This document shows, one piece after another, positions 27,753-36,789 of a stretch of 64,000 nt of DNA. The notes under the pieces were generated by a model, which had not been told where the DNA came from, did no database searches, and saw only the letters and a list, made by a program, of their open reading frames with translations. The position numbers and the translations under genes were made by a program. The DNA lies in contig JARHVB010000010.1 of the NCBI GenBank assembly GCA_029222685.1, positions 248,001 through 312,000 of the forward strand. The letters run 5' to 3'. This stretch comes from Terripilifer ovatus. Lineage in GTDB: Bacteria; Pseudomonadota; Alphaproteobacteria; Rhizobiales; Beijerinckiaceae. Each line of letters opens with the position of its first letter. The stretch's first letter is position 1.

Positions 27753-28772
27753 TTGCAATATCGGCGATTGGGCGGAACGGACGTCAGCATTTCCGAGATA
27801 GGGTTCGGCTGCGGCGGCAACGCGGGTTTGATGTTGCGCGGCACGCCGCGGGAACAGACCGCCGTGGTTGCCCGCGCGCTTGAACTCGGCATCAACTACT
27901 TCGACAACGCGCCCGACTACGGCAATGGCGTGGCAGAGGAAAATCTGGGCCGCGTCCTGCGCGAACTCAAGCACCGGCCGTTGCTCAATTCCAAGGTCGA
28001 AGTGCGGGCTGAAAATCTCGACGATATCGCCGGCCATGTGGTGCGCTCGACGGAGGCCAGCCTCAAGCGCCTCGGTGTTGATACTCTCGACGTTCTGCAG
28101 ATCCACAACGGCCCGGCCGCGCAGAAGCCCAATCTTGAAGGGCCGGTCTATACGCAGTTGTGGATCGAGGATTTCCTCCGGCCAGGCGGGGCGATCGAGG
28201 GCCTGCAGCGGCTACTGCGCGACGGCAAGGCGCGCCATGTTGGTTTCATCTGCCGCGGCGAGGACGGCGCGCAGGTGCGTCAACTGCTCGACACCAAGCT
28301 GTTTTCCATCATCAACACGCCGTACACCTTGCTCAATCCGACGGCCGGCATGACCAAACCGCCGGGGCTCGAGGCCGGACGCGATTTCGGCGACGTCCTG
28401 ACCGCCGCGAAACAGCGCGGCGCCGGCGCCGCGATTTACAGCCCGCTCGCCGGCGGATTTCTCACCGACGCCGCGATTGCCGGCGAGGAGCGCCACGCGC
28501 TCGCCCGTAAACAGGATCTGCAGGCGGACTCTGCCCGGCGCAGCCGGGAGCGGGCGCGCAAGCTGCGTTTCCTGGCCGATGCGACCGGCATGAGCCTGGC
28601 CCAGGCAGCCATCCGTTTCGTGCTGATGCATGACGGCGTGACCATGGCGCTGGGCGGATTTTCCGACATGGATCAACTCGAGGAAATCGCCGCGGTGCCG
28701 GGCAAGCCGCCGTTCACGGCCGATGACATGGCGCGGCTCGACGCGCTGTGGCGGAGCAATTTTGGTGACTGA
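27753..28772 (+). CDS. Aldo/keto reductase
   Basis: A 339-residue NADPH-dependent oxidoreductase with a (beta/alpha)8 barrel. The catalytic tetrad is visible: Asp and Tyr in [11 protein letters not shown], Lys in LLNSKVEV, and His in VLQIHNGPA. Conserved barrel segments include [17 protein letters not shown] at the N-terminus. The start is a TTG at 27753, supported by AGGGAGA a few bases upstream and by the family's first residues ([11 protein letters not shown]). It is probably co-transcribed with the preceding Bug gene, and its stop overlaps the next gene by 8 bases. The carbonyl substrate is unknown. Confidence 0.9.
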   Translation: MQYRRLGGTDVSISEIGFGCGGNAGLMLRGTPREQTAVVARALELGINYFDNAPDYGNGVAEENLGRVLRELKHRPLLNSKVEVRAENLDDIAGHVVRSTEASLKRLGVDTLDVLQIHNGPAAQKPNLEGPVYTQLWIEDFLRPGGAIEGLQRLLRDGKARHVGFICRGEDGAQVRQLLDTKLFSIINTPYTLLNPTAGMTKPPGLEAGRDFGDVLTAAKQRGAGAAIYSPLAGGFLTDAAIAGEERHALARKQDLQADSARRSRERARKLRFLADATGMSLAQAAIRFVLMHDGVTMALGGFSDMDQLEEIAAVPGKPPFTADDMARLDALWRSNFGD

Positions 28773-29229
28773 AGCCGGCAACGCTATCCGCATTTTCGTC
28801 GATGCCGATGCGTGTCCCGTGAAGGACGAGGTCTATCGTGTCGCCGCGCGCTATGGACTGAAGACCTTCATCGTCGCCAATTCCTTCATGCTGGTGCCGA
28901 AAGACCCGCTGATCGAGCGCGTCATCGTCGGCGCCGGCATGGATGCGGCGGACAACTGGATCGCCGAGCATGCGACGCCGCGCGATGTGGTCATCACCGC
29001 CGACATTCCGCTGGCGGCGCGTTGCGTCAAGGCCGGCGCCAGCGTGATCGCGCCGAACGGCAGGGTGCTCAACGAAAATTCCATCGGCATGGCGCTGGCG
29101 ACCCGCAACCTGATGCAGGACTTGCGCGATTCGGGCGAGACCACACGCGGGCCGAGGCCGTTTGCACCACGCGACCGGTCGACCTTTTTGTCGGCGCTCG
29201 ATCAGGCGATCGTGAGATTGAAGCGTTAG
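28765..29229 (+). CDS. YaiI/YqxD family protein (DUF188)
   Basis: A 154-residue conserved bacterial protein of unknown function with a PIN-like nuclease fold suspected from family work. The family signature [14 protein letters not shown] is near the N-terminus, and the acidic [15 protein letters not shown] supplies further potential metal ligands; [12 protein letters not shown] is the conserved C-terminal segment. The start is taken as GTG at 28765 ([11 protein letters not shown]), with GGAG upstream; this overlaps the aldo/keto reductase stop by 8 bases. The physical overlap implies co-expression, but no functional link to the reductase is known. Confidence 0.9.
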   Translation: MTEAGNAIRIFVDADACPVKDEVYRVAARYGLKTFIVANSFMLVPKDPLIERVIVGAGMDAADNWIAEHATPRDVVITADIPLAARCVKAGASVIAPNGRVLNENSIGMALATRNLMQDLRDSGETTRGPRPFAPRDRSTFLSALDQAIVRLKR

Positions 29230-29260
29230 AACCCTCATCGGGTGAGGATGGGCCCGCCCT

Positions 29261-30001
29261 TCATTCTCTCGCCAGCAACCGGCTGCTGCCCTTGATGGGC
29301 GTCGGTTCGCCGAGCAGGTTCTGGATATCCCAGACCTGCGCGGTCTGGTTGCAGACGACATATTTGCCGGTTTCCTGCTCCAGCAGGCGCGTCACTGGTT
29401 CGGACAGCCAGGTGCCGCCACCGAGATAGATGCCGTCGCAATCCGGATTGTCGGCAAATGCCTGCTTGCCAAGTTCATAGGCCATCTGGATGTGATCGTC
29501 GGCTTTGATCTTCACGAAATCGGCCGGATGCATCTCCTTCGTCGAGGCCCCGCAGACGGCAATGCCCTCGCGGGCATAGAAATCGCCGAGCACCTTGTTC
29601 ATTGGCACCGACCATTTGTTGACGAGCGCGATCTTCTTCAGGCCGAGATGTTTCGCCGCGCGGACGACGGATTGCGTCGTCGAGGTCGCAGGTTTCCCGG
29701 TGTACTCTTCGATATGCGCCATCATCCGGTCGTGCTTGTCGATCCCCATCAGCACGGCGAGCGGCGTGCCGGCCTGCAGGGTGAGGTCGATGTGGCGACC
29801 CATCAACTGATCGAGATAGCTGTCGAGCGGCGCGAAGATGCGGTCCATCTCCTGGCCGGAAAACTCCGTCGTGCCGACCGACAGGAACAGCGCCATCCAG
29901 CCCTTGGGTGCCAGCCGATACCATTCGTAGGCAGCGTTATCGATGACCGCGAGCGGCGACAGATAGCCGATCTTGCGGGTCGGGAGGATTTCGTCGAGCA
30001 T
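29261..30001 (-). CDS. Maleate isomerase/arylmalonate decarboxylase-like protein (Asp/Glu racemase superfamily)
   Basis: A 246-residue protein of the family including maleate cis-trans isomerase and arylmalonate decarboxylase, which use one or two Cys in a two-domain fold. It has GYLSPLAVIDNAAYEW at the N-terminus, the phosphate-like loop TSTTQSVVRAAKHLG, and YVVCNQTAQVWDI, whose Cys matches the C-terminal catalytic Cys. At the first catalytic position (PLAVLMGID) no Cys is present, which argues against standard maleate isomerisation and leaves a decarboxylase-type mechanism possible. The start at 30001 has AAGGAAG upstream; the longer frame runs into a palindromic repeat. It is likely an enzyme of the Bug/Rieske cluster that follows on the same strand upstream. 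Confidence 0.8.
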   Translation of the reverse strand: MLDEILPTRKIGYLSPLAVIDNAAYEWYRLAPKGWMALFLSVGTTEFSGQEMDRIFAPLDSYLDQLMGRHIDLTLQAGTPLAVLMGIDKHDRMMAHIEEYTGKPATSTTQSVVRAAKHLGLKKIALVNKWSVPMNKVLGDFYAREGIAVCGASTKEMHPADFVKIKADDHIQMAYELGKQAFADNPDCDGIYLGGGTWLSEPVTRLLEQETGKYVVCNQTAQVWDIQNLLGEPTPIKGSSRLLARE

Positions 30002-30056
30002 GTTGGACTTCCTTATTGAACGCTGCTGAGGGCTATTCATTGGCTTCAATCTTGGT

Positions 30057-30170
30057 GTCATCCCCGCCAAGCGAAGCGCAGAGCGGGAATCCAGGGGCAG
30101 CGTGACGGTTCTAACGTGCGGCCCTTGACTCCTGGCTTCCCGCTCGCGCCTGCGGCGCGTCGGGAATGAC
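30057..30170. repeat. Palindromic dispersed repeat, copy 1
   Basis: A 114-bp element with GTCATCCCCGCCAAGCG at one end and GCGTCGGGAATGAC at the other, plus inner GAAGCGCAGAGCGGGAA and TTCCCGCTCGCGCC arms. The same element occurs inverted at 62401-62526. It occupies the gap between a Bug gene and the isomerase-like gene. Confidence 0.85.
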
Positions 30171-30187
30171 AATCATTCGGTTGCTCA

Positions 30188-31246
30188 TTAAGGCGCGATC
30201 ACCGCCCGCAAACGATCGATGATCGGCTGCGGGGTCGCGTTCAGATCGGCGATCATCTTCGTCATCGTCTCGCCGTCGATCGGCTTGATGTCGATGCTGA
30301 GCTTCTTGGCGTCGGCGATGAAAGCCGGGTCTTTCATCAGCGCGTCAAAGGCCGTACGCAGGGCTTTCACCCGATCGGCCGGTACGTCCGGCGGCAGCAC
30401 GAAGGGGCGGGCCAGCGCGAACTTCGTGCCGATGAAATGCAGCATGTCCCGGGCTTCCGGGCTCGGCGCCTGTTCCAGCGCGGTCGGTAAATCCGGCAGT
30501 TCGGGGACGCGCACGAGTCCAAACTGCATCAGCAGCACCACCTTGTTGTCGCGCAGCCAGTCTCCCTTGTTGACCAGGAAGGTGGAGAGCGCGGCGCTCA
30601 CCGCGTCGACCTCGCCGCGTTCGACCGCCAGGAAAATATCGTTGGGTGATTTATAGCCGGCGACGATCTCGTTCTTGGTGCCCCAGATGCGATTGACGAC
30701 ATTCGGCAATGTGTAATTGTCGGCGCCGATGGCCGCCGAGCCGAACCGCAGCTTCGTCGTCTTCATCTGTTCCAGGCTCTGTGCCGGCGCGCCACGCCAT
30801 ACCATCATCACCTGCGGTTCCTGCACCGGCGTGCCAAGCCAGATGAACTTGTTGATATCGAACTGAATGTTGCCGCCGTCGCGCGACAGCAGCTTCAGCG
30901 TCGGCTCGAAGATGATGTTGGTATTGGGCATGCCGATCACGCTGCCGTCGCGCTTCGACCGATTGTAGAAATAATTGGTCATGATCAGGCTGGATGCGCC
31001 CGGCATATTCTCGACGATGAACGTCGGCTCGCCGGGGATGTACTTCGGCATATGCTGGGCGGCGAGGCGGCCGACGAAATCGTAGGAGACGCCGGGCGCG
31101 CCGCCGATCAGCATTTGCACGGTCTTACCGCGATAGAAATCGGCGACCGGTTCAGCCTGCGCCCCGCAACTCAGCAGGACGCCCGACAGCGCGAGCGCCG
31201 CAGGATGCAGCAGTCCCGTGAAGCGCAACATGAGCATGCCGCTCAT
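30188..31246 (-). CDS. Bug/TctC-family periplasmic solute-binding protein
   Basis: A 352-residue orphan receptor with a signal peptide ending at CGAQAEP, then DFYRGKTVQMLIGGAPGVSYD and FIVENMPGASSLIMTNYF as ligand loops. Its ATG overlaps the TGA of the Rieske oxygenase gene (ATGA), so it is translationally coupled to an aromatic oxygenase. That makes an aromatic or other cyclic carboxylate a reasonable ligand. It precedes the isomerase-like gene by 186 bases, separated by a palindromic repeat. No membrane subunits are nearby. Confidence 0.92.
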   Translation of the reverse strand: MSGMLMLRFTGLLHPAALALSGVLLSCGAQAEPVADFYRGKTVQMLIGGAPGVSYDFVGRLAAQHMPKYIPGEPTFIVENMPGASSLIMTNYFYNRSKRDGSVIGMPNTNIIFEPTLKLLSRDGGNIQFDINKFIWLGTPVQEPQVMMVWRGAPAQSLEQMKTTKLRFGSAAIGADNYTLPNVVNRIWGTKNEIVAGYKSPNDIFLAVERGEVDAVSAALSTFLVNKGDWLRDNKVVLLMQFGLVRVPELPDLPTALEQAPSPEARDMLHFIGTKFALARPFVLPPDVPADRVKALRTAFDALMKDPAFIADAKKLSIDIKPIDGETMTKMIADLNATPQPIIDRLRAVIAP

Positions 31247-32589
31247 GCCTCTTCAAGCGCCTTGATTTCCGCCTCCTCGATGCGGCGATGCAGGTCCTGC
31301 ACCAGCGGCACGGCAGGGCCATAGCGGTCGACGTCGTCGATGGCGAAACCCTTATGATATTTCTGCCGGTAGGCCTGGCCGATGCTGAGCCGGCGCTTGG
31401 CCCAGTCGGGCGCTGTCCAGTCGTCTGGCGGCTTGCCGCTGCCGTGCAGCATGTCAGGCGATTGACCGGGGAAGAAATTCATCGGCGCCTTGCCCTGTTC
31501 GACCAGGGTGATCTGCTCGTCGAGCTGGCGGCGCAGCAGAACGATGGGAACGTCCGTGCGTCCGAGCTTTTCCTGCGAGCGGTCGACGATGGCGCCCTGT
31601 GCGACCCAGACGATGGCGTCCTGCGCCAGCACGTAATCGAGGATCGGCTTGCCGTCGGCATCGACCGTCGGCGGCGCATACCAGGGAACCACATCCTGCC
31701 TGGGCGCTTCGACGCCGGGCGGGCCCGCATAGACCTGATAGCAGATGTGCAGCGTATGGGTGTCGTCCATTGGGACGCGGATCTGGTACTCGCTGCGCGG
31801 TGCGCCCGCCGTTCCCGTCTGCGTGTAGAACGGGAAGATCACGGTGGAGTGCTTGCGCACGCGGTCTTCCTTGGCGCCAAGCTCCTTCGAATAGACGATG
31901 CCTTTCTCCATGCCGTACTGGGTCTGCTTGGCATAGAGCTCCTTGATGCCGACGCCCATTTCAAGCCGGCTATGGATGGTGTGGGTGGCGTCTTCGGAAC
32001 GGCCGCCGGCGCCCTTCTTGTCGAGTTCATATTTGAACATATGCCCGTGTGCCCAGACGCTGTGTGTCGGGTCGCCGGTGTTCTCCTGGCATTGCAGCCA
32101 GTTGCAATCGAGCACGTTGATGGCGATCTGACGTACGGCATTCGGCCAGACGAAAAGGTCCCAGCGCGGCAGGGCAGGCGCGGGCAAAGGCCCGAGATAG
32201 GCGAAGACAAGCCCGCCGAGCTCCTCGACCGGGTATCCTTTCAGCTTGTCGTTGAACTGCGCATTCGCCAGTTCCATCGGCCGCTCGAGGCAGGCGCCGG
32301 TCGCGCCATAGAGCCAGCCGTGATAGGGGCAGCGCAGTCCGTTTTCGTCGGGAATGCCGTATTTCATGTCGACGCGGCGATGCAGGCAGCGATCGCCGAT
32401 CAGCCCGAGGCCACCCTTGGTGTTACGATAGAGCACCAGATCTTCGCCGAGCACGCGCACCTTCTGGACCGGCTCCTCCAGCAATCGCGCGAAGGGCGCG
32501 ATCGGGATCCAGTAGCGCCGCATCAACTCGCCGCAAGGCGTGCCGGGGCCGACTCGGGTGAGCCTTTCATTCTGTTCCACGGTCAACAT
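31243..32589 (-). CDS. Rieske non-heme iron ring-hydroxylating oxygenase, alpha subunit
   Basis: A 448-residue oxygenase component. The Rieske [2Fe-2S] ligands are in DRCLHRRVDM and LRCPYHGWLYG (CxH and CxxH). The mononuclear iron site has the HxxxxH pattern in GDPTHSVWAHGH. The length and the N-terminus (RVGPGTPCGELMRRYWIP) match the phthalate/vanillate-type monooxygenase subgroup, which has only an alpha subunit. No ferredoxin or reductase partner is adjacent, so electrons must come from elsewhere. The stop overlaps the next Bug start by 4 bases. The substrate is unknown; hydroxylation or O-demethylation of an aromatic acid is most likely. Confidence 0.92.
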   Translation of the reverse strand: MLTVEQNERLTRVGPGTPCGELMRRYWIPIAPFARLLEEPVQKVRVLGEDLVLYRNTKGGLGLIGDRCLHRRVDMKYGIPDENGLRCPYHGWLYGATGACLERPMELANAQFNDKLKGYPVEELGGLVFAYLGPLPAPALPRWDLFVWPNAVRQIAINVLDCNWLQCQENTGDPTHSVWAHGHMFKYELDKKGAGGRSEDATHTIHSRLEMGVGIKELYAKQTQYGMEKGIVYSKELGAKEDRVRKHSTVIFPFYTQTGTAGAPRSEYQIRVPMDDTHTLHICYQVYAGPPGVEAPRQDVVPWYAPPTVDADGKPILDYVLAQDAIVWVAQGAIVDRSQEKLGRTDVPIVLLRRQLDEQITLVEQGKAPMNFFPGQSPDMLHGSGKPPDDWTAPDWAKRRLSIGQAYRQKYHKGFAIDDVDRYGPAVPLVQDLHRRIEEAEIKALEEA

Positions 32590-32626
32590 GGACGTTCCTC
32601 CTGATAATATTGCTTTTTTAACGGGC

Positions 32627-33664
32627 TCACTGGCCGACGAACTTTGCCGCCCGCTCGATCACCCTTGGTGGAAAACTGTACACCCGGTCGAGAAACGCAT
32701 CAATTTTCTCCGGCGGGGAATAGTCCACGCCCTGCGGCGTCGTCGCCTCCGTGTCGTGCCTGAACTCCGGGTCGGCCATCGTCTTGGCGAAGGCCGCGCG
32801 CAACTCTGCCAGCCGAGCCTCGGGCACCCCGGCGGGCACCGAATAATTGCGCAGGAACTGGCCGGCGCCGAAAACGATTTCCATGATCTGGCGGTCTTCC
32901 TCGCTCTTGGCGAGGTTGATCGCCATCGGCACATTGGGCAGTTCCGGGTTCGGTTTCATTCCCAGTTGGACGATCACATTGACCATTTTGTTGGCGAGCC
33001 AGTCGGGCTGATAGTGCTTGAGGCTTTCATAATCCCAACTCACGCGGCCATGCACCTCGCCGCGTGCGATAGCCAGATTCATTTCCGAAGATCCGCCGCG
33101 ATAGCCCATCACCAGTTGCAGTTTCATGCCGAGCAATTCGTTGGCGAGGAGCGCGTAGGACGATGTGGCGTCAGGGCCGGTCGCGGCGATGAGCGCCGGC
33201 TTGTGTTGCGATTCCTCGAAAGTCGACACGCCGGAATCGGCACGCAGGAAAATCACCGTCGTGCCGCGCGATCCGCTGGCGCCGAGCCAGCCGATCTTGC
33301 GCGGATCGAATAGGGCGCCTTCCGTCTTCAGCAGAGGCGCGATCAGCATCTGGTCGTTGAGCACGGCGATCACGGTGCCGTCACGCGGCGCGGTATTGTT
33401 GACGTAGTTGGCGGCGACGAGGCTGCCGGCGCCGGGCATGTTGCGCACGATGATCGAGGGATTGCCGGGGATGGCTCGCCCGAAGCTCTTGGCGAGGATG
33501 CGGGCCGCCTGGTCGAAGCCGCCGCCGGGCGAATAGCCGACGACAAGCGAAATCGTCTTGCCGCGAAAAAAGTCCGCCGAGTCACCAGCGCTCTGTTGCG
33601 CCGCAACAGGAGTGTTGGCGCAAAGAACGGATAGCATCAGCGCCGAAGCGAAGAGCCTGAACAC
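32627..33664 (-). CDS. Bug/TctC-family periplasmic solute-binding protein
   Basis: A 345-residue orphan receptor. The signal peptide ends at TPVAAQQ; DFFRGKTISLVVGYSPGGGFD and IIVRNMPGAGSLVAANYV are the ligand loops. It lies 37 bases before the Rieske oxygenase gene on the same strand, so the likely operon is Bug, Rieske oxygenase, Bug, isomerase-like protein. Two receptors flanking one oxygenase suggests recognition of two related acids or a duplication; the two proteins differ enough that this is not a recent duplication. It is divergent from the LLM oxidoreductase operon across 242 bases. Confidence 0.92.
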   Translation of the reverse strand: MFRLFASALMLSVLCANTPVAAQQSAGDSADFFRGKTISLVVGYSPGGGFDQAARILAKSFGRAIPGNPSIIVRNMPGAGSLVAANYVNNTAPRDGTVIAVLNDQMLIAPLLKTEGALFDPRKIGWLGASGSRGTTVIFLRADSGVSTFEESQHKPALIAATGPDATSSYALLANELLGMKLQLVMGYRGGSSEMNLAIARGEVHGRVSWDYESLKHYQPDWLANKMVNVIVQLGMKPNPELPNVPMAINLAKSEEDRQIMEIVFGAGQFLRNYSVPAGVPEARLAELRAAFAKTMADPEFRHDTEATTPQGVDYSPPEKIDAFLDRVYSFPPRVIERAAKFVGQ

Positions 33665-33800
33665 AGCCGATTATCCTTATCCCGATCCGCTTAAGCGGAT
33701 TCATTGGTTCAGGACACATGTCCTCCCACGCGAACATTGTCCGCGAAACTCAAGCTTAGACCCTTCGCGGTGAGCTCGCAACCGCCGGGCAGGAGTGCTC

Positions 33801-33851
33801 TTGACAACATCGAGACGCAGGCAGATGATCAAATCATCCGTACACGGATGA
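33801..33851 (+). promoter_or_regulatory. Predicted sigma70 promoter with operator palindrome
   Basis: TTGACA at 33801-33806 and GATGAT at 33824-33829 with 17-base spacing form a plausible -35/-10 pair. Directly downstream is a perfect 8-bp inverted repeat, TCATCCGT and ACGGATGA (33834-33851, 2-base centre), in the position expected for a repressor site. It precedes the LLM oxidoreductase gene by 55 bases. No regulator gene is adjacent, so its partner is unknown. Confidence 0.6.
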
Positions 33852-33906
33852 AATCAAAAACTCCAAGGCGCGGGAGAGACGGGCGCTGCGGAGCAGGGAG
33901 GTCGTC

Positions 33907-34959
33907 ATGGAATTCGGACTCCAGTTCTTTCCGAGCATCGGGCCGGACGAGAAGAGCGCGCGGGATTATTTCGCCGAGTCGTTGCGCCTCGTCGATGAAG
34001 CCGATGACCTTGGCTACAAATCGCTTCGCATCGTCGAGCATTATTTCAGGCCTTATGGCGGCTACAGCCCCAACCCGATCGTGTTTCTCGCGGCGGCAGC
34101 CATGCGTTCACGCAAGGCGCAGCTTTTGACCGGCGCCGTGCTGCCCGTCTTCAACAATCCGATGAAGCTTGCCGGCGAGATCGGCATGCTTGACGCCATC
34201 TCCGGCGGCAGGCTGGAAGTCGGCTTCGCGCGGGCGTTCTTGCCGCATGAATTCGCCAAGTTCGGCATCAACGTCAACGAAAGCCGCGCGCGCTTCGACG
34301 AAGGCATCGAGCAGATCAGGCTCTTGCTGGAGAATGAAACGGTCAGCCACGCCGGCCGTTTCCACACCATCGACAATGTGTCGTCGCTGCCAAGACCGAC
34401 GCAGACGCCGCGACCACCGTTCTGGGTCGCGGCCTTGGCCACGGCGGAGACCTTCGAGTTTGCCGGGCGCATGGGCTATGGCGTGATGGGCATTCCGCTT
34501 GGTGGTGCGCAATTGCGCTCCTTGATGCAGACCTATCGCGAAGCCTGGCGCGCCGCCGGCCATCCCGGCAAGGGCAGGGTGATGCTGGCTTTCCACATGT
34601 ATTGTCACGAGTCCCGCGAGGCCGCGGCGGACATCGCGCGCGAGCCGATCAACAAATATCTCCAGGCCGTCGTCTCATCGGCGAGCGAATGGGAAGGCGA
34701 GCTCAACTCGAAGGATTATCCCAACTACGACAAGATCATCGCGGCGCTCCGCGCCGAGACGTTCGAGACGCAGTTGACGAAGGGATGCATCTGGGTCGGC
34801 AATCCGAAGGACATACGCGAGCAGATCGCCGACTATGTCGGCGTGGTCGGCGATTTTGAAATCGCCTCGCTGCAGGCGAACTTCCACAATCTGCCATATG
34901 ATCTTGCGTCTGCCTCGGCGCGGCTGTTCAGCAGGGAAGTCATGCCGCATTTTTCCTGA
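33907..34959 (+). CDS. LLM-class flavin-dependent oxidoreductase
   Basis: A 350-residue bacterial-luciferase-like monooxygenase with the TIM-barrel pattern: MEFGLQFFPSIGP at the N-terminus, the long ISGGRLEVGFARAFLP segment, and PFWVAALATAETFEFAGRMGYGVM. It would use reduced FMN from a separate reductase. The start has AGGGAGGTCGTC upstream. It begins a three-gene operon with a gentisate-dioxygenase-like cupin and an SDR. The order suggests hydroxylation, then ring cleavage, then carbonyl reduction, but the substrate cannot be assigned. Confidence 0.9.
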   Translation: MEFGLQFFPSIGPDEKSARDYFAESLRLVDEADDLGYKSLRIVEHYFRPYGGYSPNPIVFLAAAAMRSRKAQLLTGAVLPVFNNPMKLAGEIGMLDAISGGRLEVGFARAFLPHEFAKFGINVNESRARFDEGIEQIRLLLENETVSHAGRFHTIDNVSSLPRPTQTPRPPFWVAALATAETFEFAGRMGYGVMGIPLGGAQLRSLMQTYREAWRAAGHPGKGRVMLAFHMYCHESREAAADIAREPINKYLQAVVSSASEWEGELNSKDYPNYDKIIAALRAETFETQLTKGCIWVGNPKDIREQIADYVGVVGDFEIASLQANFHNLPYDLASASARLFSREVMPHFS

Positions 34960-35012
34960 TGCGGCGTGTTGTCTTTCGAGTACAATGCAGGCAATCAAAC
35001 AGGGAGGCGAGC

Positions 35013-35975
35013 ATGCCGCTGGATGATCTTTCCTCAGTCAGAACCGTCGATGAACTGACGGCGGCTGCCGCCGGTCTCGACTTGACGCCGGGCTGGGTCA
35101 ACCGTCCCGTCCCTATCCTCTGGAAAGAACCGAAAAGCGATTTTCGAGTTCATCAGTGGAAATGGAGCGTGGCCAGGGCGGGGCTCGACAGCGCCGCGCG
35201 GCTCATCGGCACGGATCTCGCCGAGCGGCGCAATCTCATCATGCGCAACCCGATTCCCGGTAATGATCTTGCCACCTTGCGGACGCTGATCTGCGCCTAT
35301 CAGACCATCCTTCCCGGCGAGACGGCGCGCTCGCATCGCCATACGCCGCATGCGTTTCGCGCCATCCTCGAGTCGCAGGGCGCCTGGTCGATCGTCAACG
35401 GCGAAAAACATCCGATGGAAACCGGCGACGTCGTGCTGACACCGGGATGGAGCTGGCACGGACATGGGCACGACGGCGATGCCCAGGCCTATTGGTTCGA
35501 CGGGCTGGACGTGCCGCTGACGCATCTTCTCGAACCGATGTTCTTCGAGGAACATCCCGCCGGGCTGGAACCGGTGCGCGCGGTGACGCCGGACTCGCCA
35601 TTCCGTTTCACCTGGGGCGCGACGCAGAAGGCGCTCGACGAAACCAGGCCGGACGACGGCGGCTTTTTCGGACGCCGCATCGCGCTCGACACGCAGACCA
35701 TGCCGACCATCGGCATCCATATGCAACGCTGGCAATCGGGTTTTCGCAGCCGTCCCTATCGCTGCACCGCCAATCAGATTTTCGTGGTGATGCAAGGCCA
35801 TGGCGCATCGCAGATCGGCGGCGAGGCGATCGACTGGAGCTTTGGCGACACGATTGCGGTGCCTGGCTGGACGTCCATCGAACATCATGCCAAGGATGAC
35901 GCGGTGCTGGTCAGCATGACCGACGAGTTTCTGCAGCGCTGGACAAAATATTGGCGCTTCGAGTCACTCGCCTGA
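35013..35975 (+). CDS. Gentisate 1,2-dioxygenase-like bicupin protein
   Basis: A 320-residue double cupin similar to gentisate and 1-hydroxy-2-naphthoate dioxygenases, which cleave the ring next to the carboxylate with Fe(II). The first cupin has LPGETARSHRHTPHAFRAI, with the HxH ligands, and TPGWSWHGHGHDG, with the third His. The second cupin near the C-terminus (NQIFVVMQGHGASQIGG, then EHHAKDDAVL) is less metal-like. The start at 35013 (MPLDDLSS) has AGGGAGGCGAG upstream; the upstream ATG in the same frame overlaps the previous gene and is not favoured. It lies 53 bases after the LLM gene and 49 before the SDR. Confidence 0.88.
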   Translation: MPLDDLSSVRTVDELTAAAAGLDLTPGWVNRPVPILWKEPKSDFRVHQWKWSVARAGLDSAARLIGTDLAERRNLIMRNPIPGNDLATLRTLICAYQTILPGETARSHRHTPHAFRAILESQGAWSIVNGEKHPMETGDVVLTPGWSWHGHGHDGDAQAYWFDGLDVPLTHLLEPMFFEEHPAGLEPVRAVTPDSPFRFTWGATQKALDETRPDDGGFFGRRIALDTQTMPTIGIHMQRWQSGFRSRPYRCTANQIFVVMQGHGASQIGGEAIDWSFGDTIAVPGWTSIEHHAKDDAVLVSMTDEFLQRWTKYWRFESLA

Positions 35976-36024
35976 CAGATTGACCTGCTCTATTGTGGTT
36001 CGAAAGGCGAAACCGGAGCAGGTT

Positions 36025-36717
36025 ATGTCATCTTCCAAACCCGTTGCAATGATCACCGGAGCAAGTGGAAACCTTGGGCGCGCCGTCGCCCTTAAACTGC
36101 TGGCGGATGATTTCGAGATCGTTCGCGCCGACGGTTTACAGCCAAAATCCGCGTCCGGACATCAGGCCTACGACGAAAGCCTGTTTGTGCAGGCTGACGC
36201 CACCAGTCAGGTGTCCATGGGCAAGGCGGTTGAGGAAATCTTGACTCACTTCGGCCGGATCGATGCGCTGGTCCACACCGTCGGCGGTTTCGCCATGGGC
36301 AAAATGGTGCACGAGACGTCGGACCAGGACCTCGACGCCATGATGCATCTGAATGTCCGCTCATTGCTCGCTACCGCCCATGCGGTGGTTCCGCCGATGA
36401 TCGCCAAGGGGAAGGGCAGTGTGGTTTTCATCTCCGCCGCGACTTCCGGCAAAGGCCTTGCCGGCATGGGCGCTTACATCGCCGCGAAAAGTGCCGTCGC
36501 GCGCTTGACGGAATCCATGTCCGATGAATTGCGCCATAAGGGCATTAACGTGAACTGCATCATGCCTTCCACCATGGAGACGCCGCAGAACCGCGCCGCC
36601 ATCGGCAATGCGGTGATGGTATCGCTAGAAGACGTCGCCAATGTCTGCGCTTTTCTTGTGTCCGACGGCGCGCGCTCGGTTCACGGCGCTTCGATCCCCG
36701 TTCGCGGATTGACTTGA
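36025..36717 (+). CDS. Short-chain dehydrogenase/reductase
   Basis: A 230-residue NAD(P)-dependent oxidoreductase. The cofactor motif TGASGNLG lies at residues 10-17; VFISAATSGK gives the catalytic Ser region and GAYIAAKSAV the Y-x-x-x-K pair. The C-terminal GARSVHGASIPVRG is the usual SDR end. The start at 36025 (MSSSKPVAM) has GGAGCAGG upstream; an in-frame ATG-less extension begins at 35980. It is the last gene of the LLM, cupin, SDR operon, ended by a bidirectional terminator at 36737-36766. Confidence 0.92.
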   Translation: MSSSKPVAMITGASGNLGRAVALKLLADDFEIVRADGLQPKSASGHQAYDESLFVQADATSQVSMGKAVEEILTHFGRIDALVHTVGGFAMGKMVHETSDQDLDAMMHLNVRSLLATAHAVVPPMIAKGKGSVVFISAATSGKGLAGMGAYIAAKSAVARLTESMSDELRHKGINVNCIMPSTMETPQNRAAIGNAVMVSLEDVANVCAFLVSDGARSVHGASIPVRGLT

Positions 36718-36736
36718 GGGTGCCTTCACAAACAAA

Positions 36737-36766
36737 AAAACCCGGAAGCGTTGGCTTCCGGGTTTT
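36737..36766. terminator. Bidirectional rho-independent terminator
   Basis: A 13-bp perfect stem (AAAACCCGGAAGC, pairing with GCTTCCGGGTTTT) with a GTTG loop. It has an A run on the left and a T run on the right, so it can end both the SDR operon (plus strand) and sodB (minus strand). Confidence 0.9.
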
Positions 36767-36789
36767 GCTGCAATCGGGAAGGCTTCGGC

